Origin: Rhodobacter capsulatus
GTDB lineage: Bacteria > Pseudomonadota > Alphaproteobacteria > Rhodobacterales > Rhodobacteraceae
Reading direction: 5' to 3'
NCBI RefSeq assembly: GCF_005144475.1
Contig: NZ_SWJZ01000008.1
Location: 233,595 to 297,594, forward strand
DNA length: 64,000 nucleotides
Both the position numbers and the translations under genes were made by a program. The notes under the pieces are model-generated. The model was given only the letters and a program-made list of their open reading frames with translations. It was not told the origin of the DNA and ran no database searches. Positions within the stretch are counted from its first letter, which is position 1, and each line of letters opens with the position of its first letter. Of this stretch, positions 52,220 through 62,999 are shown piece after piece.

Positions 52220-53242
52220 CTAAAGCCAGCCGCCGCGCGACATCAGCCCCAGCGCCTCGAGCTGACGCCAGCCGGTGAGCCGTCGCGATTGCGGTGTCCA
52301 GAAATCGGGCGAGGCCATCAGGCTGTCGTAATAGCTGTCGAAAATCTCGGGGCGGCCGAAATGCTCGCGCCGGTCTTTCTCCTCGGCGGCCTTGCGCACC
52401 ACCTCGGGCAGGAATTTCGTGTGCAGAAGCAGCCCCGAAATCGCCTCGCCGCCCATCCGGTCATAGACCTCGTTCAGCCGCGGCGGCAGGATCGCATGGG
52501 TGGAATTGAGATAGACCCAGCGCCGGTTCCAGCGCACGAGCGGGATCTTGGACAGCGTCGGCGCATGCCGGGGACGGTCGGCAAAGAACATCCGCGCCCG
52601 CGGACCGCCTTGAATCCACAGCGCTTTCGTGCGCTCTTGCCGGGTGATCGTGTAATTCCCCGCATCGAACCAGTGCAGGATCCGCAAGGGATCGTCGCCC
52701 GGAAGGTAGCTTTGCGCCTGCACCGGGCCCTTGGGGTAAAGTTCCAGCATCATCGCCGGAAAGACCCTCTGCCCCGAGCGATCCAGCCAGTCGGTCAAGG
52801 TCGCAAGCGGGCGGGTGTCATGATGCGGATAGATCAGCAATTCATCGGCATCGACGGTCAGGCACCAGTGGTCATGGCCGTGGCGGAACATCAGCCAGGT
52901 CAGCCAATCCAGCCCGAAGCGATGCAGCCGATAGCTGGAGCCGGTCTGCCACAGCGAGACATCCGGCTGGGCCGCCAGCAGATCGGGGCTGCCGTCGGTG
53001 CTTTTATTGTCCACGATCAGGAAATGATCGACGCCCAGCCGGCGGTAGTGATCGAGGAAATGCGGCAGCCGCTGCGCCTCGTTGCGGACCGTGGCGAAAA
53101 GCAGGATGTCACCCCGCCGGATCGCCCGCGTGCGATCCTGCAGCGCGGTCAGACGGCGGCGGCGGCGCAGCGCGCGCGCCAGCAGATAGCGGCGTCTCAG
53201 CCGCCAGCGATAGGCCTGCCACAGCTTTGACCAAAGCGCCAT
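52220..53242 (-). CDS. GT2-type glycosyltransferase, copy B
   Basis: This 340-residue paralogue of the previous gene shares the Arg-rich N terminus, ATVRNEAQRLPHFLDHYR, DHFLIVDNKSTDGS, TVDADELLIYP, ALWIQGGPRARMFFA and the end WRQLEALGLMSRGGWL. The 144-base gap between the copies has no gene; it contains a short GCCCG/CGGGC hairpin. The two likely add different sugars to one polysaccharide. Confidence 0.83.
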   Translation of the reverse strand: MALWSKLWQAYRWRLRRRYLLARALRRRRRLTALQDRTRAIRRGDILLFATVRNEAQRLPHFLDHYRRLGVDHFLIVDNKSTDGSPDLLAAQPDVSLWQTGSSYRLHRFGLDWLTWLMFRHGHDHWCLTVDADELLIYPHHDTRPLATLTDWLDRSGQRVFPAMMLELYPKGPVQAQSYLPGDDPLRILHWFDAGNYTITRQERTKALWIQGGPRARMFFADRPRHAPTLSKIPLVRWNRRWVYLNSTHAILPPRLNEVYDRMGGEAISGLLLHTKFLPEVVRKAAEEKDRREHFGRPEIFDSYYDSLMASPDFWTPQSRRLTGWRQLEALGLMSRGGWL

Positions 53243-53260
53243 CTTGCCCCCATTCGGGGG

Positions 53261-54247
53261 TTATCTTTCATAATGTCCGCTTTGATGCCAGCGCCATGCA
53301 TCGGCGATCATCGTCGTCAGGTCGCTGCGTTTCGGCGCCCAACCCAGATCGCGGATCGCCTTGGTCGAGCCCGAGACCAGCACCGCGGCATCGCCCGGAC
53401 GGCGGTCGCCTTCGACGATCGGCACCGCGCGGTTGGTCACGGCCTTCGATTGCGCGATCACCTCGCGCACCGAAAAGCCGGTGCCGGAGCCCAGACAGAA
53501 CACCTCCGAGCCCTTGCCCGCCTGCAGCCATTGCAGCCCCAGCACATGGGCATCGACCAGATCGGAGACATGGACGTAATCGCGAATGCAGGTGCCGTCG
53601 GCGGTCGGGTAATCCGAGCCGAAGACCGTCAGCGCCGGGCGCTTGCCGTCGATCGCATCCAGCATCAAGGGCACCAGATGCGTTTCGGGCCGGTGGAATT
53701 CGCCCACCTCGCCCTCGGGATCGGCGCCCGCGACGTTGAAATAGCGGAAGATCACCGAGCGCAGGCCGTGGCTGGCCCCGAAATCGCGCAGGATCATCTC
53801 GATCGCCTGTTTCGAGCCGCCATAGGCGTTGATCGGCGCCTGGGTCGTGGTCTCGTTCAGCACCACCCCGTCCTGATCGCCATAGGTGGCGCAGGTCGAG
53901 GAAAAGACGAAATCAAGGCAGCCCGCGGCGCAGGCCGCCTCGATCAGGGTCAGCGACGACAGCACGTTGTGGCGCCAGTACAGCCCGGGGTTCTTCATCG
54001 ACTCGCCGACAAGGCTGAGGGCGGCGAAATGCATCACCGCCACCGGCTGCCAGCGCGCGAAGACCGCATCCAGCCGCGCCCGGTCGGACAGATCGCCCTC
54101 TTCGAGCGGGCCGAACTTGACCGCGTCGCGCCAGCCGGTGACGAAGCTGTCGTAGGTCACCGGCACATAGCCCGCCTTGGCCAGCGCCTTGCAGGCATGG
54201 GAGCCGATATACCCGGCCCCCCCCGTCACCAGAACATGCTGCGCCAT
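53261..54247 (-). CDS. galE: UDP-glucose 4-epimerase
   Basis: The 328-residue short-chain dehydrogenase-type epimerase interconverts UDP-glucose and UDP-galactose. GGAGYIGSH is the NAD motif, and the catalytic Tyr and Lys lie in YGGSK; the serine is in SSTCATYG. It lies 3 bases after galU, so the pair supplies UDP-sugars for the glycosyltransferases next door. Confidence 0.95.
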   Translation of the reverse strand: MAQHVLVTGGAGYIGSHACKALAKAGYVPVTYDSFVTGWRDAVKFGPLEEGDLSDRARLDAVFARWQPVAVMHFAALSLVGESMKNPGLYWRHNVLSSLTLIEAACAAGCLDFVFSSTCATYGDQDGVVLNETTTQAPINAYGGSKQAIEMILRDFGASHGLRSVIFRYFNVAGADPEGEVGEFHRPETHLVPLMLDAIDGKRPALTVFGSDYPTADGTCIRDYVHVSDLVDAHVLGLQWLQAGKGSEVFCLGSGTGFSVREVIAQSKAVTNRAVPIVEGDRRPGDAAVLVSGSTKAIRDLGWAPKRSDLTTMIADAWRWHQSGHYER

Positions 54248-54250
54248 CCG

Positions 54251-55144
54251 TTATTGCGCCGCCGTCCGCATCGCCATCACATCGCCAAGGAAATCGGCGA
54301 ATTCGTCGCGCAGATCCTCGCGCGCCAGACCAAAGGCCACCGTCGCCTGCAGGAACCCGGCCTTGGAGCCGCAGTCATAGCGCTGACCGCGGAAGCGGAA
54401 GCCATAGACCGGCTGCCCGGCCTCGATCTCCTCGGCGATGGCGTCGGTGAGCTGGATTTCCCCGCCCGCGCCCTCTTTCTTCTTGTTCAGGTTCTGCATC
54501 ACCCGCGGCGTCAGGATGTAACGGCCGATCACCGCCAGGTTCGAGGGCGCCACATCGGGGGCGGGCTTCTCGATCATGCCCTTGACCTTGACCAGCGAGC
54601 CCATGTCCTCGGCGATGTCCAGAACGCCATAGGACGAGGTTTTTTCATGCGGCACTTCCATCGCCGCGACGACGTTGCCGCCGGTCTCGTTATAGGCTTC
54701 CATCATCTGCTGCAGACAGGGTTTTTCCGCGGCGATGACGTCATCGGTCAGGATCACGGCAAAGGGCTCGTTGCCGACCAGACGGCGGGCACACCAGACG
54801 GCATGACCGAGCCCCATCGGCCGGTTCTGCCGCACATAGGCGATGGCGCCCGAGTCCATGTTCGTGGCCTTCAGCGCCTCGAGCAGCTCGGTCTTGCCCT
54901 TCTTGCGCAGCGAGGTTTCCAGTTCCGGCGCGTCGTCGAAGTAATCCTCCAGCGCCGATTTCCCCCGCGAGGTGACGAAGATGAATTCCTTGATCCCGGC
55001 GGCCCGGGCCTCGTCGATCGCATATTGAATGAGCGGGCGGTCGACCAGCGTCAGGATCTCTTTCGGGATCGACTTGGTGGCCGGAAGGAAGCGTGTGCCG
55101 AGGCCAGCGACCGGAAAAATCGCTTTCGTGACCTTGCGTTTCAT
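54251..55144 (-). CDS. galU: UTP-glucose-1-phosphate uridylyltransferase
   Basis: The 297-residue enzyme makes UDP-glucose. FPVAGLGTRFLPATKSIPKE is the nucleotide-binding signature, and GLGHAVWCA and YDCGSKAGFLQA are further GalU blocks. An AAAGGTG site precedes the ATG. A 167-base gap separates it from kdsB. Confidence 0.96.
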   Translation of the reverse strand: MKRKVTKAIFPVAGLGTRFLPATKSIPKEILTLVDRPLIQYAIDEARAAGIKEFIFVTSRGKSALEDYFDDAPELETSLRKKGKTELLEALKATNMDSGAIAYVRQNRPMGLGHAVWCARRLVGNEPFAVILTDDVIAAEKPCLQQMMEAYNETGGNVVAAMEVPHEKTSSYGVLDIAEDMGSLVKVKGMIEKPAPDVAPSNLAVIGRYILTPRVMQNLNKKKEGAGGEIQLTDAIAEEIEAGQPVYGFRFRGQRYDCGSKAGFLQATVAFGLAREDLRDEFADFLGDVMAMRTAAQ

Positions 55145-55238
55145 AATGCACCTTTGTGTGTGTGGGCTGCTCGCGTCTCAGTTGGGGGCATAATCCACCG
55201 TTTTGAAGACCTGCTCAAGCTTCGCCTGTGCAGAAGTT

Positions 55239-55269
55239 AACCGCCCGCCGGAAAAAGCAGGCGGTTTTT
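55239..55269. terminator. Terminator-like hairpin between kdsB and galU
   Basis: CCGCC (55241-55245) pairs with GGCGG (55260-55264), with TTTTT on the plus strand and TTAA on the minus strand side. It lies 40-70 bases beyond the kdsB stop. The better T run faces the plus strand, where no gene ends, so its orientation is unclear. The rest of the gap shows nothing recognisable. Confidence 0.4.
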
Positions 55270-55311
55270 CGCCGCTGCGGAAACAACTTTCACGGCGCCG
55301 CGATGAATGTA

Positions 55312-56112
55312 TCAGTCCTGCCCCATCGCGGCCATCATCGCCTCGATCTTCGGCACGTCCGAGGGGTTGTTCAGCTCCCAGAACTGCCGCCCGCGCGATT
55401 CGACCTCGACGCAAAGCACAGAGCGGCCGTTTTCCAAAAACCGCAGCTGTTCGAGCCCTTCGAGCGTTTCGAGCGGACCGACCGGCCAGCCGGAATAGGC
55501 CGCCAGCGTCTCGGGGCGATAGGCATAGACGCCGACGTGATGAAAGACCGGGGTCGGTTCCGCGGCGACATAGCTCTTGCCGGTGAAGGGGATCACTTCC
55601 TTGGAGAAATAGATCCCCCGGTTGCCCGCGCCGAAAACCGCGGTGGTGCCTCCGACGCGGTCGTTGCGGCGGTCCTCGATCAGCCCGGCCAGCATCGCGC
55701 CTTCGCAGCGCAGGACCGGCGTGGCCAGTTCCGCCCAGGGGTTGGCGATCAGCCCCGCCACCAGATCCTCGACGAACCAGGCGGGGGTCAGCGGCGCATC
55801 GCCCTGCAGGTTCACCACGATGTCATGGCCGCCGCCCAGATTGGCACAGGCCTCGGCCACCCGTTCCGTGCCATTGGCGCAGGCCGACGAGGTCATCACC
55901 ACCTCGGCGCCGAAGCTTTCGGCCTCGGCACGGATGCGGTCATCGTCGGTCGCCACCACGACGCGGGCCACGCCCTGCACCGCCTGCGCGGCCTCCCAGC
56001 TGCGCCGGATCAGCGTCTTGGCGACCCCGTTGGCGCCGGTCAGCGTGACCAGCGGTTTGCCCGGATAGCGGCTCGAGGCGTAACGGGCGGGGATGACGAC
56101 CAGAACCGACAT
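55312..56112 (-). CDS. kdsB: 3-deoxy-manno-octulosonate cytidylyltransferase
   Basis: The 266-residue enzyme activates Kdo to CMP-Kdo for LPS or capsule. IPARYASSRYPGKPL is the signature, followed by VATDDDRI and NLQGDAPL. The start overlaps the cysQ stop by one base (TGATG). With KdsD at 43.9 kb the window holds two steps of the Kdo pathway. A capsule-specific KpsU role is possible. Confidence 0.94.
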   Translation of the reverse strand: MSVLVVIPARYASSRYPGKPLVTLTGANGVAKTLIRRSWEAAQAVQGVARVVVATDDDRIRAEAESFGAEVVMTSSACANGTERVAEACANLGGGHDIVVNLQGDAPLTPAWFVEDLVAGLIANPWAELATPVLRCEGAMLAGLIEDRRNDRVGGTTAVFGAGNRGIYFSKEVIPFTGKSYVAAEPTPVFHHVGVYAYRPETLAAYSGWPVGPLETLEGLEQLRFLENGRSVLCVEVESRGRQFWELNNPSDVPKIEAMMAAMGQD

Positions 56113-56906
56113 CACTTCACCAGCATCACGCCGGGGGCATAGGCGATGAAGAACGGGTTGGCGAACCCGTCCTTGCCATAGGTGAAGGGGCCGTGATCGT
56201 CGAAGCGCACCATCTCGCCACCGGCCCCGCGCAAGACGGCATCGCCCGCGGCGGTGTCCCATTCCATCGTCCGGCCCAGACGCGGATAAAGATCGGCCTC
56301 GCCCGTCGCCACCAGACAGAATTTCAGCGACGAGCCCGCCGAGGTCATGTCGGCCACCGCATAACGGGCGATATAGTCGTCGGTCGCCTGATCGCGGTGC
56401 GATTTCGACGCCACCACCATCAGCGCCCGGTTGTCGGGCACAGACACGGTGATCGGCTTCTGCTCGCCCACGGTTTCCTTGTCGAAGGCGCCCAGCTCCT
56501 CGACCGAACGGCCATCGGCCAGCGTATAGAACAGCCGCCCCTTGGCGGGCGCATAGACCACGCCGCGCAAGGGCACGCCGTTTTCGACATAGGCGATGTT
56601 CACGGTGAAATCGCCACGGCGCTGCACGAATTCCTTGGTGCCATCCAGCGGATCGACGATCAGGAAGGTCTTGACGCTTTGCGCGTGGCTCGCCGCCTGT
56701 TCCTCGGTCACCAGCGCGATCTGCGGAAAGGCCTCGGCCAGCCCTTCGGAGATCAGCGCATCGGCGGCTTCGTCGGCCTCGGTCACCGGCGAGGCATCGG
56801 CTTTCGTCTTCACCGCGAAATCGGGAGAATCATAGATCTGCATGATCCGGTCGCCCGCCTCCAGCGCCAGTCGGCGCATCACGCTCACAAGACGGTCAAA
56901 GTCCAT
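56112..56906 (-). CDS. cysQ: 3'(2'),5'-bisphosphate nucleotidase CysQ
   Basis: The 264-residue inositol-monophosphatase-fold enzyme removes PAP, the by-product of PAPS-dependent sulfation. TEADEAAD, LVTEEQ, DPLDGTKEFV and EWDTAAGDAV carry the metal-binding acidic residues. I chose the ATG at 56906, preceded by AGGAGA. It is coupled to kdsB. Its presence beside a sulfotransferase set fits polysaccharide sulfation, though cysQ is also a general housekeeping gene. Confidence 0.93.
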   Translation of the reverse strand: MDFDRLVSVMRRLALEAGDRIMQIYDSPDFAVKTKADASPVTEADEAADALISEGLAEAFPQIALVTEEQAASHAQSVKTFLIVDPLDGTKEFVQRRGDFTVNIAYVENGVPLRGVVYAPAKGRLFYTLADGRSVEELGAFDKETVGEQKPITVSVPDNRALMVVASKSHRDQATDDYIARYAVADMTSAGSSLKFCLVATGEADLYPRLGRTMEWDTAAGDAVLRGAGGEMVRFDDHGPFTYGKDGFANPFFIAYAPGVMLVK

Positions 56907-57030
56907 CACTCTCTCCTGTCGGCCGCATTTCGGCCAGATTGCCATGCGATTTCGTTATCTTTATGATCGGCCCTCAACGGAACGGCAAGTTTTCCGGGGC
57001 ATAAATCGCAGAGTTCCCCACGGCAGAGCC

Positions 57031-57852
57031 ATGTTCAAAGCAGAACGCACGACCAGCGCCCTCGGATCGACCTTCAACCTGCTGGAGCTGGTCTATCACT
57101 CCACGGTGCGGGCAATCCGCAAATCGCAGGGCAATGCGATCCTTGGCCTGTTGCAGAACATGTTCCAGACCGTGATGCTCGTGGCGACGTTTTACCTGAT
57201 GTACACGATCCTCGGCATGCGCGGCAGCGCCGTGCGCGGCGATTTCATGCTTTACATCATGTCGGGCATTTTCCTTTACATGACCTATACCAAGGCGATG
57301 TCGGCGGTCTTCGGCTCCGAAGGCGCGTCCTCGGCGATGATGAAACACGGGCCGATGACCACCGCGATCGCGATCTCGGCGGCGGCGCTGGGCGCGCTTT
57401 ACACGCAGATGCTGTCGATGCTGGTGGTGCTTTACCTGTATCACGCCGCGATCAAGCCGATCGAGATCCATGACTGGTCCGGCGCGATGGGGATGGTGAT
57501 GCTGGGCTGGTTCTCGGGGGTGGCGCTGGGCATGGTGTTTCTGGCGGCCAAACCCTGGAACCCGCAGCTGGTGGGGATGATCCAGCAGATCTATGGCCGG
57601 GTGAACATGATCGCTTCGGGCAAGATGTTCCTGGCCAATACGCTGCCGCACAAGATGCTGGTGATGTTCAGCTGGAACCCGCTGTTTCACATCATCGATC
57701 AGGCGCGCGGCTACACCTTCATCAACTACAACCCGCATTTCTCGAACTGGGAATATGCGCTGAACGTCGCGCTGGCGCTTTTGGCGATCGGGCTGATGGG
57801 CGAGTTCTACACAAGGCAATATGCCTCGGCGAGCTGGGCCGCCAAGCAATGA
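57031..57852 (+). CDS. ABC-2 type polysaccharide export permease (KpsM-like)
   Basis: The 273-residue membrane protein has six helices, starting after a 40-residue amphipathic lead (LELVYHSTVRAIRKSQGNAILGLL). MFSWNPLFHIIDQARG near the C terminus is the conserved segment of KpsM/RkpT/Wzm permeases. No partner ATPase gene is adjacent, so the ATPase must be elsewhere. It is divergent from cysQ-kdsB. Confidence 0.83.
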   Translation: MFKAERTTSALGSTFNLLELVYHSTVRAIRKSQGNAILGLLQNMFQTVMLVATFYLMYTILGMRGSAVRGDFMLYIMSGIFLYMTYTKAMSAVFGSEGASSAMMKHGPMTTAIAISAAALGALYTQMLSMLVVLYLYHAAIKPIEIHDWSGAMGMVMLGWFSGVALGMVFLAAKPWNPQLVGMIQQIYGRVNMIASGKMFLANTLPHKMLVMFSWNPLFHIIDQARGYTFINYNPHFSNWEYALNVALALLAIGLMGEFYTRQYASASWAAKQ

Positions 57853-57856
57853 TCCG

Positions 57857-58888
57857 TCAGGGCTTGCGGATCGTGTCGCCGAACTGGATGACCGGCTGCA
57901 GCTCGACGACCTCGCTTTCGGCGCTGGCGGTGCCGGACTGCCGCGCGACGATCTCCGCCGCCTTGCGCCCGATCTCGCGCCGACAGGCGTCCATCGTCGC
58001 CAGCCGCCGCGGCAGACCCTCCAGCAGCTCGACGCCGTTGAACCCGGCCAGACCCAGCTTGCCCGGCACGTCAAAGCCCTTTTCAAGACAGTAAAGCAGC
58101 CCGCCCGCGCCGATCATGTCGTTCGAATAATACAGGAAATCGATGTCCGGGCTGCGTGCCAGCATCGCCCCGGTCATCTCGCGCCCCTTCAGAAGTGCCG
58201 AGCCGCCGGAATAGAATTCGGTGTCATGCAGCACGATCCCCGCCTGCGCCAGCCCTTCGGAAAAGCCTTCCAGCCGTTTGCGGGCGCGATGATCCTCGGG
58301 CATCTTGGTGCCCAGAAAGCCGATCTTGCGATAGCCCGCGGCGGTGATCGCCTGCGCCATCTGCAGCCCGGCCCGCCGATGCGAGATGCCGACGACGGAA
58401 TCGACGCCCTCGCCATCGACATCCATGATCTCGACCACCGGCACCCCGGCATTCTGCAGCATCGCCCGCGCCGTCGCGGTATGTTCCAGCCCCGCGATGA
58501 TCACCCCCGAGGGCCGCCAGGACAGCATCTCGTAAAGGACCGTCTCCTCCTTTTCGGGGGAATAATCGGTGACGCCGACGACGGGCTGCAGCCCGGTATC
58601 CTCCAGCTCGGTCGAGATGCCCGAGAGCACCTCGGGAAAGACCAGGTTCGACAGCGACGGGATGATCACGCCGACCAGATTGACCCGCTGCGAGGCGAGC
58701 GCGCCGGCGATCTTGTTGGGCACATAGCCCAGCGTCCGCGCCGCTTCGAGCACCTTTTCGCGTGTCGCTTCCGACACGTCGCCCCGGTTGCGCAACACGC
58801 GGCTGACCGTCATTTCGGAAACCCCCGAGGCCTCGGAGACGTCACGCAGGGTCAGGGGACGGCGGGAGTCGGTGGGCGAACGGGCCAA
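57857..58888 (-). CDS. LacI-family transcriptional regulator (GntR-like)
   Basis: The 343-residue repressor has an N-terminal HTH (TLRDVSEASGVSEMTVSRVLR), the hinge YVPNKIAGALAS and a periplasmic-binding-fold domain opening LVGVIIPSLSNLVFPEVLSGI, close to gluconate-type GntR regulators. It starts at a TTG with AAGGAC before it. Its target sugar genes are not adjacent. Two candidate operators lie upstream, so it probably represses itself. Confidence 0.87.
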   Translation of the reverse strand: MARSPTDSRRPLTLRDVSEASGVSEMTVSRVLRNRGDVSEATREKVLEAARTLGYVPNKIAGALASQRVNLVGVIIPSLSNLVFPEVLSGISTELEDTGLQPVVGVTDYSPEKEETVLYEMLSWRPSGVIIAGLEHTATARAMLQNAGVPVVEIMDVDGEGVDSVVGISHRRAGLQMAQAITAAGYRKIGFLGTKMPEDHRARKRLEGFSEGLAQAGIVLHDTEFYSGGSALLKGREMTGAMLARSPDIDFLYYSNDMIGAGGLLYCLEKGFDVPGKLGLAGFNGVELLEGLPRRLATMDACRREIGRKAAEIVARQSGTASAESEVVELQPVIQFGDTIRKP

Positions 58889-58908
58889 GGCGGGTCCTTT
58901 CCGTGGGA

Positions 58909-58925
58909 ACGCTACCAGATAGCGT
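58909..58925 (-). promoter_or_regulatory. ACGCTA-N5-TAGCGT inverted repeat over the lacI-type promoter
   Basis: A perfect 6-bp inverted repeat lies 20 bases before the TTG start. On the minus strand it contains TATCTG, which with TTGCAC 18 bases upstream forms a possible promoter. Binding here would block transcription, so autorepression is plausible. Confidence 0.45.
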
Positions 58926-58962
58926 CAAACATTTCGCTTGTGCAAGTCGAAGCGCATCCCTA

Positions 58963-58976
58963 TGTTATCGCTAACG
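58963..58976. promoter_or_regulatory. LacI-family operator TGTTATCGCTAACG
   Basis: TGTTATCGCTAACG differs in two positions from the symmetric TGTTAGCGCTAACA typical of LacI-family gluconate regulators. It lies about 75 bases before the regulator start, about 46 bases centre to centre from the other inverted repeat. The rest of the 288-base gap to tRNA-Arg shows nothing further. Confidence 0.5.
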
Positions 58977-59176
58977 GAATGATCCGGATCTGTCCGGTGA
59001 CGCCCGTTCAACCTCGGCGGCGGTCATCCTTCCTCATCCGCCGGGGGCGCGAAAGGGGGAGCGGTGGGCCAATACGCTCCCCCTTTCCCAATGCAGCAGA
59101 TCCCGCGCCGTGACCGGATTCCCCGCATGCGCCACACTCACGGCGGGCCGGATGGTCGGAAAAGTCCTGAAAATCT

Positions 59177-59253
59177 TGGCGACCCCGAGTGGATTCGAAC
59201 CACCAACCTGCCCCTTAGGAGGGGGCTGCTCTATCCAGTTGAGCCACGGGGTC
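59177..59253 (-). tRNA. tRNA-Arg (anticodon CCT)
   Basis: A complete 77-nt cloverleaf on the minus strand with encoded CCA. The acceptor is GACCCCG/CGGGGTC, the anticodon stem GCCCC/GGGGC holds the loop CTCCTAA (anticodon CCT, reading AGG), and the T loop is TTCGAAT. Confidence 0.96.
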
Positions 59254-59400
59254 ACACCGGCTTTTTGCGGGCATCGGAACAAAAACGCAAGCTGTCTTCG
59301 ACGCTGTTCTCGCTTGTGGCGCAGGGTCCGGGCAGGGGCGGCCCGGTGACGAAAGCGAGCCGCGTTGAAATCTTGGCCCTTGCGCCCTATAAAGTCGACG

Positions 59401-61449
<2,049 letters not shown>

Positions 61450-61456
61450 TCCGGGC

Positions 61457-62782
61457 TCAGGCCTCGTCTTCAGACGGGGCCGGGGCTGCGGCGCGTTGCA
61501 GCACGGCGGCAAAGAAGCCGTCGGTGTCATGCCGCGCAGGCGTCAGCGACAGATAATCGGGATGGGCCGAGCCGGTCAGCTGCGGCGCCACCTCGGCCAG
61601 CGGCACCACGGAAAACTCGGGATGCGCGGCCAGAAAGGCCGCCACGCGCTCCTCGTTTTCCTCGGCCAGCAGCGAGCAGGTGGCATAGACAAGCCGCCCG
61701 CCGGGTTTCACCAGCCGCGCCGCGCTGGCCAGGATCCGCCCCTGCAGCGCCGCAAGATTGTCCACCCCCTGTTCCTGCGGCGAGCGCCAGCGGGCATCGG
61801 GGTTGCGCCGCCAGGTGCCGGTACCAGAGCAGGGCGCATCGACCAGAACCCGGTCGAAACTGGCCTTGTGCCGCTTCACCCAACGGTCGGTTTCGCTGCT
61901 CAGAAGCCGGGTCTCGGAATTCTGCAGACCGGCCCGCCGCGCGCGCTCGGCGCAGCGTTTCAGCCGCCCCTCGTTGACGTCGCAGGCGATGATCCGGCCC
62001 TTGTTGCGCATCTGCGCCGCGATCGCCAGCGTCTTGCCGCCCGCCCCCGCGCAGAAATCCACCACCCGATCCCCGGGCTTGGCATCGACGAGCAGCGCCA
62101 CCAGCTGCGAGCCCTCGTCCTGAATCTCGATCTCGCCGGTTTTCAGCCCCGGCAGATGCGCCAGCGACAGCCGCGCGCTGACCCGGATGCCGAAGGGCGC
62201 CACCGCCGAGATCTCGGCCGGAAGCCCGATCCCGCGCAGCGCCTGCAAGGATTGCTCGCGCGTGGTTTTCAGCGTGTTCACCCGCAGATCCAGCGGCGGC
62301 GGGGTCAGCATCGCCGCCATCTCGGTGGCAAAATCTGCGCCAAAGCGGCGTCGCAAGGCCTCGGCGGCCCAATCGGGGCATTCGAGCCGCACGTCTTCGG
62401 GCATGGCGGGGTGATCGACCGGGATGCCCTGCAGCTTCACCACCAGCGTCGCTTCCGCCTCGGTCAGGATCGAGGGCGCATATTTCGCGCCGCTGAACAG
62501 CCGCTTCAGCTGATCCGGCTTGCGCCGCTCGACCAGCGCCAGAAAGGCCAGCAGCCGGTTGCGATGCGTGTCCTTGCGCCCGTGCCGATCGAGCCACCAG
62601 CCCAGCCGTGCCTGATGGCGCAGCAGCTCCTGCAGCTGGGCGATGATCTCGCCGCGGTCGGCATCGCCGATCTGGCGGCGGGCGCGGAACCAGGCCGAGA
62701 CGATCGCATCGGCGGGACGCGCGACGGTGTCGATCTCGGACATCAACTCAAGGATGGCTTGCAGCCGGGCAGCAGGGGTCAC
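61457..62782 (-). CDS. RsmB/NOP family rRNA (cytosine-5) methyltransferase
   Basis: The 441-residue protein has an N-terminal NusB-like helical part and a SAM methyltransferase domain: DFCAGAGGKTLAIA (SAM), DVNEGRLKR, DAPCSGTGTWRRNPD and YATCSLLAEENE. The two catalytic cysteines (PCSG and TCS) are both present. The base modified is not certain from sequence; C967 of 16S rRNA is the classical RsmB target. It converges on the YgiQ gene with a 7-base gap. Confidence 0.92.
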   Translation of the reverse strand: MTPAARLQAILELMSEIDTVARPADAIVSAWFRARRQIGDADRGEIIAQLQELLRHQARLGWWLDRHGRKDTHRNRLLAFLALVERRKPDQLKRLFSGAKYAPSILTEAEATLVVKLQGIPVDHPAMPEDVRLECPDWAAEALRRRFGADFATEMAAMLTPPPLDLRVNTLKTTREQSLQALRGIGLPAEISAVAPFGIRVSARLSLAHLPGLKTGEIEIQDEGSQLVALLVDAKPGDRVVDFCAGAGGKTLAIAAQMRNKGRIIACDVNEGRLKRCAERARRAGLQNSETRLLSSETDRWVKRHKASFDRVLVDAPCSGTGTWRRNPDARWRSPQEQGVDNLAALQGRILASAARLVKPGGRLVYATCSLLAEENEERVAAFLAAHPEFSVVPLAEVAPQLTGSAHPDYLSLTPARHDTDGFFAAVLQRAAAPAPSEDEA

Positions 62783-62999
62783 GGGTAAGACGATCCGGTT
62801 GAAAGGGCGAGGGGGCTGATCTCGGCGCGCAGCTGCGGCCGGATTCCGGCGGCCTTGCGGCCCCCGGGTTTCTTTACGGCGAAGATCGGGTTTTGAAAAC
62901 CGCCATTCGTGCCCCCGCCCGGGGCGTTTGCGCCAAGGTGCCCTTCACATCGGGCCCGGGATGCTTACCTGTGCAACACCGCTTTCCCGGATCTGCCAG

